Shown in pieces: positions 31,919 through 34,342 of a DNA stretch of 34,342 nucleotides. Below the pieces are notes generated by a model that saw nothing but the letters and a program-made list of their open reading frames with translations, was not told the DNA's origin and searched no databases. Position 1 is the stretch's first letter; every line of letters begins with the position of its first letter. The position numbers were made by a program, and so were the translations under genes. This DNA comes from Candidatus Thorarchaeota archaeon (lineage in GTDB: Archaea > Asgardarchaeota > Thorarchaeia > Thorarchaeales > Thorarchaeaceae), in the NCBI GenBank assembly GCA_004524595.1, contig SDOA01000036.1:1-34342 (forward strand), written 5' to 3'.

Positions 31919-32392
31919 GTGAGATTGAGAATTCTATTTGTACTTGGCTCAGGTGGGCATACAGCAAGAGGACTAATACTAAGCAATCAAATCAAATCTA
32001 GGAAATACTACATCGTGCCTTGGGAATCGGAGGTCACAAAACAGAAAGTAGGAAAGAATTACTACAGCGTGCTTTCCCCACGATTCCGTGCAAAGGACAA
32101 CAGACTAATGACTGTGCTCAGAACTCTCTTTCTATTCATTCATAGTCTTTTGATTCTAATTCTTGTAAGACCTAAGGTTATCATCAGTACAGGTTCAGGA
32201 CTTACAATTCCACCTTTTCTAATTGCCAAGTTCTTAAGAATCAAAACCGTCTACATTGAAAGTCCAAGCAGAGTGTACTATCCATCAATTGCAGGCAAGA
32301 TTCTAATTGGGAAGACTGACCTCTGGCTGAGTAGCTGGCCAGAATTAGCAAATCGATATGAAGGTGTCGAGTACAGGGGGATGGTCTTTTGA
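31919..32392 (+). CDS. alg14: Alg14-like UDP-GlcNAc transferase membrane subunit
   Basis: A 157-residue Alg14/PssD-family protein. In eukaryotes Alg14 anchors Alg13 to the ER and binds acceptor lipid; together they add the second GlcNAc to dolichyl-diphosphate-GlcNAc. The signature loop reads GSGGHTARG near the N-terminus, followed by a hydrophobic helix (LRTLFLFIHSLLILILV), then VIISTGSGLTIPPFLIA and TVYIESPSRV. The start is GTG 31919 with TAGGAG upstream. The stop overlaps the Alg13 start (TTGA), so the two are coupled. Bacterial EpsE/PssD-like exopolysaccharide enzymes share this pattern, so the sugar acceptor is an inference. Confidence 0.85.
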   Translation: MRLRILFVLGSGGHTARGLILSNQIKSRKYYIVPWESEVTKQKVGKNYYSVLSPRFRAKDNRLMTVLRTLFLFIHSLLILILVRPKVIISTGSGLTIPPFLIAKFLRIKTVYIESPSRVYYPSIAGKILIGKTDLWLSSWPELANRYEGVEYRGMVF

Positions 32393-32880
32393 TATTTGTC
32401 ACTGTTGGCACTTCTCTACCTCATGATGAGCTGATTGAGAAGATAGATGAATTAGTTCGAGATGGTAGACTCAAAGAATATGTGATAGCTCAAATTGGCG
32501 AAGGAAGATACCAACCGAAACATATTGAGAGCTTTAGATTTGCACCAAGTCTTGATGAGTACTATAGTAAAGCAAACATTGTGATTAGTAACTGTGGTGC
32601 TGGCACAATAATGGAAAATGTGACAAAAGGAAGGAAACTCATTGTCATTCAGAACCCTGATATCACGGGAGGGCATGAGTGGGAAATTGTCACAAAAATG
32701 GAGAGAGGAAAGCATCTTATTTGGTGCAAATCTCTTGAGGAACTTCAAGACAGTATTGAGAGAGCTCGTGATATGAGCTATGAGCAATTTGCACCAGAAC
32801 AACTTAGACTCAATGAAGTTATCTTCGAACTTCTGCAATCTAAGAAAAACTCGAGTAAAAAAAGAAAATTGTCAATTTGA
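32389..32880 (+). CDS. alg13: Alg13-like UDP-GlcNAc transferase catalytic subunit
   Basis: A 163-residue glycosyltransferase of family 28 C-terminal type. MIFVTVGTSLPHDELIEKIDE opens the fold; the UDP-sugar site is in ISNCGAGTIMENVTKGRKLIVIQNPDITGGHEWEI. This is the catalytic half of the Alg13/Alg14 pair and has no transmembrane segment, relying on Alg14 for the membrane. The start TTG 32389 overlaps the Alg14 stop. A lysine-rich tail (KKNSSKKRKLSI) ends it. With Alg14 it probably builds the chitobiose core of a lipid-linked oligosaccharide for N-glycosylation. Confidence 0.86.
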   Translation: MIFVTVGTSLPHDELIEKIDELVRDGRLKEYVIAQIGEGRYQPKHIESFRFAPSLDEYYSKANIVISNCGAGTIMENVTKGRKLIVIQNPDITGGHEWEIVTKMERGKHLIWCKSLEELQDSIERARDMSYEQFAPEQLRLNEVIFELLQSKKNSSKKRKLSI

Positions 32881-32957
32881 AAAAAATATATTGATTTATG
32901 TCAAAACGTTGCTTTCTTATAGAGGCTAGTAACCAAGAAGCTACTGAGGGTCAAATA

Positions 32958-34342
32958 ATGACTGTCGTCCAATCTTCAGCCAGCCATCCTCTCTATGGTG
33001 ATATTGTGACCATAGTCGGGAAGAATCGAGTGAATGACAATCCTGTTATCATCTCAGCCTATAGTAAAGATTCTTGCCATCTAGAAGCGGAGAGACCTGG
33101 AATTGTAGTAATGCCCAATAGTGTGGAAGAAGTTCAAAAGATTGTCCGCTTGTGTTCAAGCACAAAGACACCAATAATGCCTGCAGGGGGAAGAAATGGT
33201 ATCTGCGGAGCATGTTTGCCAAGAGTAACAAATGCAGTGATGCTTGACATGATCAATATGAACGGTATTGTAAATTTAGATGAAGATGTCATGACCATCA
33301 CAGTTGAAGCAGGAATGAGATGGGCTGAACTAATTCACAGATTGGATGACAAGGGATACAAACTTGGTTTTCGAGGGCCATACGGTGGAAATGCTGCGAC
33401 CGTTGCTGGTTCAGTGAGTATCAATAGTATGGGATATGCAGCATCCAGATTTGGACCTGCTCCGGAGGGTGTAGTATCACTTGAAGTTGTTTTACCAAAT
33501 GGTGAGATTGTCCGTACAGGCTCGGGCTGGAATCCTGAAGCTCAGATATTCACACGATACTCTAGTTTTGCAGATTTGACAGGAATATTTCTTGGAGACC
33601 ATGGAACACTCGGTGTAAAAACAAAGGTCACCTTCAAAATCTACCCAAAGGCTGAGTTTTCAACGTATATCGATCTTGGTTACAAAAATCTGAAAGATGC
33701 TACTGCTGCATTTCTTGAGATCCAGAAGAGAGGATTGACAGAGGAATTGAACTGCCTCTTAGCTAGAGAATCAGCAGATACCTACTTTCCAGGTCTCTTA
33801 GATAGTCATCCAGAGATTAATGCAACAATTCACTGCGTAATCATGGAAACTGATAAACAACTAGCAGAAAGAAAGGTTCAGATAATTCGAGATATTGGTC
33901 TAGATTTAAAGGGGAAAGACCTTGGCAACTTTGCTGCTCAGATTCACTGGGCAGAGAAGTTCAATGAAGTTCAACCAATGTATAACAATGGATTTTGGTT
34001 GAATACATGTCATCTACGACCAATCAGCCGTATTCCAGAGCTTATGGATAGAATGCGTGCCATCTTTAAGAAGTATAGTTTGGAGAAGAATGGAATAAAA
34101 TGGATTGCAGATGCCCTTGCAGTAGATAGAGCTTATGCAGCTGCGTGGGTGACAATTTTTGCACCTACGAAAGATAAAATGGAATTAGCAGAGAAGGCTT
34201 GGAATGAGATGCTAGATGCAGCAATGGAAACTGGAGGTTGTCCATATTGGAGTGGTCTCCTCTGGGAAAAGCGAGCATTAGAGAAAGTCAATGATACCTT
34301 CATCCAGCTTTATCGGACAATTAAGAAATCCATAGATCCAGA
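32958..34342 (+). CDS. GlcD-like FAD/FMN-binding oxidoreductase, 3' end cut by window
   Basis: An FAD-linked oxidase of the GlcD/D-lactate dehydrogenase type (FAD_binding_4 N-terminal domain). The visible 461 codons run from ATG 32958 to the edge. PGIVVMPNSVEEVQKIVRL, then PAGGRNGICGACLP, form the FAD-binding start; GGNAATVAGSVSINSMGYAASRFG and GTLGVKTKVTFKIYP are later FAD-domain elements. The C-terminal domain is under way at the edge. GAGGG seven bases before ATG 32958 supports this start, although the frame is open from ATG 32898. Members oxidise 2-hydroxy acids or ether-lipid precursors; the substrate is not readable. Confidence 0.88.
   Translation, partial: MTVVQSSASHPLYGDIVTIVGKNRVNDNPVIISAYSKDSCHLEAERPGIVVMPNSVEEVQKIVRLCSSTKTPIMPAGGRNGICGACLPRVTNAVMLDMINMNGIVNLDEDVMTITVEAGMRWAELIHRLDDKGYKLGFRGPYGGNAATVAGSVSINSMGYAASRFGPAPEGVVSLEVVLPNGEIVRTGSGWNPEAQIFTRYSSFADLTGIFLGDHGTLGVKTKVTFKIYPKAEFSTYIDLGYKNLKDATAAFLEIQKRGLTEELNCLLARESADTYFPGLLDSHPEINATIHCVIMETDKQLAERKVQIIRDIGLDLKGKDLGNFAAQIHWAEKFNEVQPMYNNGFWLNTCHLRPISRIPELMDRMRAIFKKYSLEKNGIKWIADALAVDRAYAAAWVTIFAPTKDKMELAEKAWNEMLDAAMETGGCPYWSGLLWEKRALEKVNDTFIQLYRTIKKSIDP

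Overview
The window looks like an archaeal chromosome, most likely from an Asgard archaeon (Promethearchaeota, perhaps Thorarchaeia-like). The evidence is a set of archaeal informational genes (Cdc48/VAT ATPase with an Hsp20 partner, both subunits of DNA topoisomerase VI), eukaryote-like families (roadblock/LC7, two longin-like proteins, an Alg13/Alg14 pair, an alpha-SNAP-like helical-repeat protein, an AN1 zinc finger), archaeal TATA boxes close to start codons, and frequent TTG/GTG starts behind clear Shine-Dalgarno (SD) sites. The lineage is inferred from gene content only; no rRNA, tRNA, CRISPR array or insertion sequence was recognised.

Layout. 1-5852: an SLC13 permease (cut by the left edge), an orphan nucleotidyltransferase-fold protein, a secreted/membrane protein with a cytosolic zinc ribbon, a HepT/MntA toxin-antitoxin pair whose toxin is interrupted by a stop codon, and a class I aminotransferase. 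5830-11540 (minus): a phytoene-desaturase-like flavoprotein in an operon with a GbsR/MarR-like regulator that has a dyad operator at its promoter, a large alpha-SNAP-like protein, and three small or unknown proteins. 11734-15910 (minus): the Hsp20-Cdc48 operon, with a palindromic operator next to its TATA box and a highly foldable leader RNA, then a COG2509 flavoprotein. 16079-21471 (plus): an AN1-zinc-finger/M50 membrane protease, then a tight four-gene cassette of TopoVI-B, TopoVI-A, a coiled-coil winged-helix protein and a PD-(D/E)XK nuclease. 21569-22798 (plus): a roadblock protein and a NifB-like radical SAM enzyme. 22795-26522 (minus): AmmeMemoRadiSam-type radical SAM enzyme, DUF2797 protein and two tandem longin-like paralogues. 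26595-31473: a small helical protein, a long coiled-coil winged-helix protein, a transglutaminase-like protein, a RecB/Cas4-like nuclease, a small alpha/beta protein and an unknown protein. 31919-34342 (plus): Alg14, Alg13 and a GlcD-like FAD oxidoreductase (cut by the right edge).

The best candidate for an undescribed system is the TopoVI cassette at 17049-21471. TopoVI-B keeps all its ATPase motifs and TopoVI-A keeps the DNA-cleaving tyrosine, but the second aspartate of the Toprim DxD motif is serine, and the pair is in line with a coiled-coil DNA-binding-type protein and a nuclease of the restriction-endonuclease fold. Other notable points are the stop codon placed exactly inside the HepT RX4HXY motif, and the operator plus structured leader of the Hsp20-Cdc48 operon.
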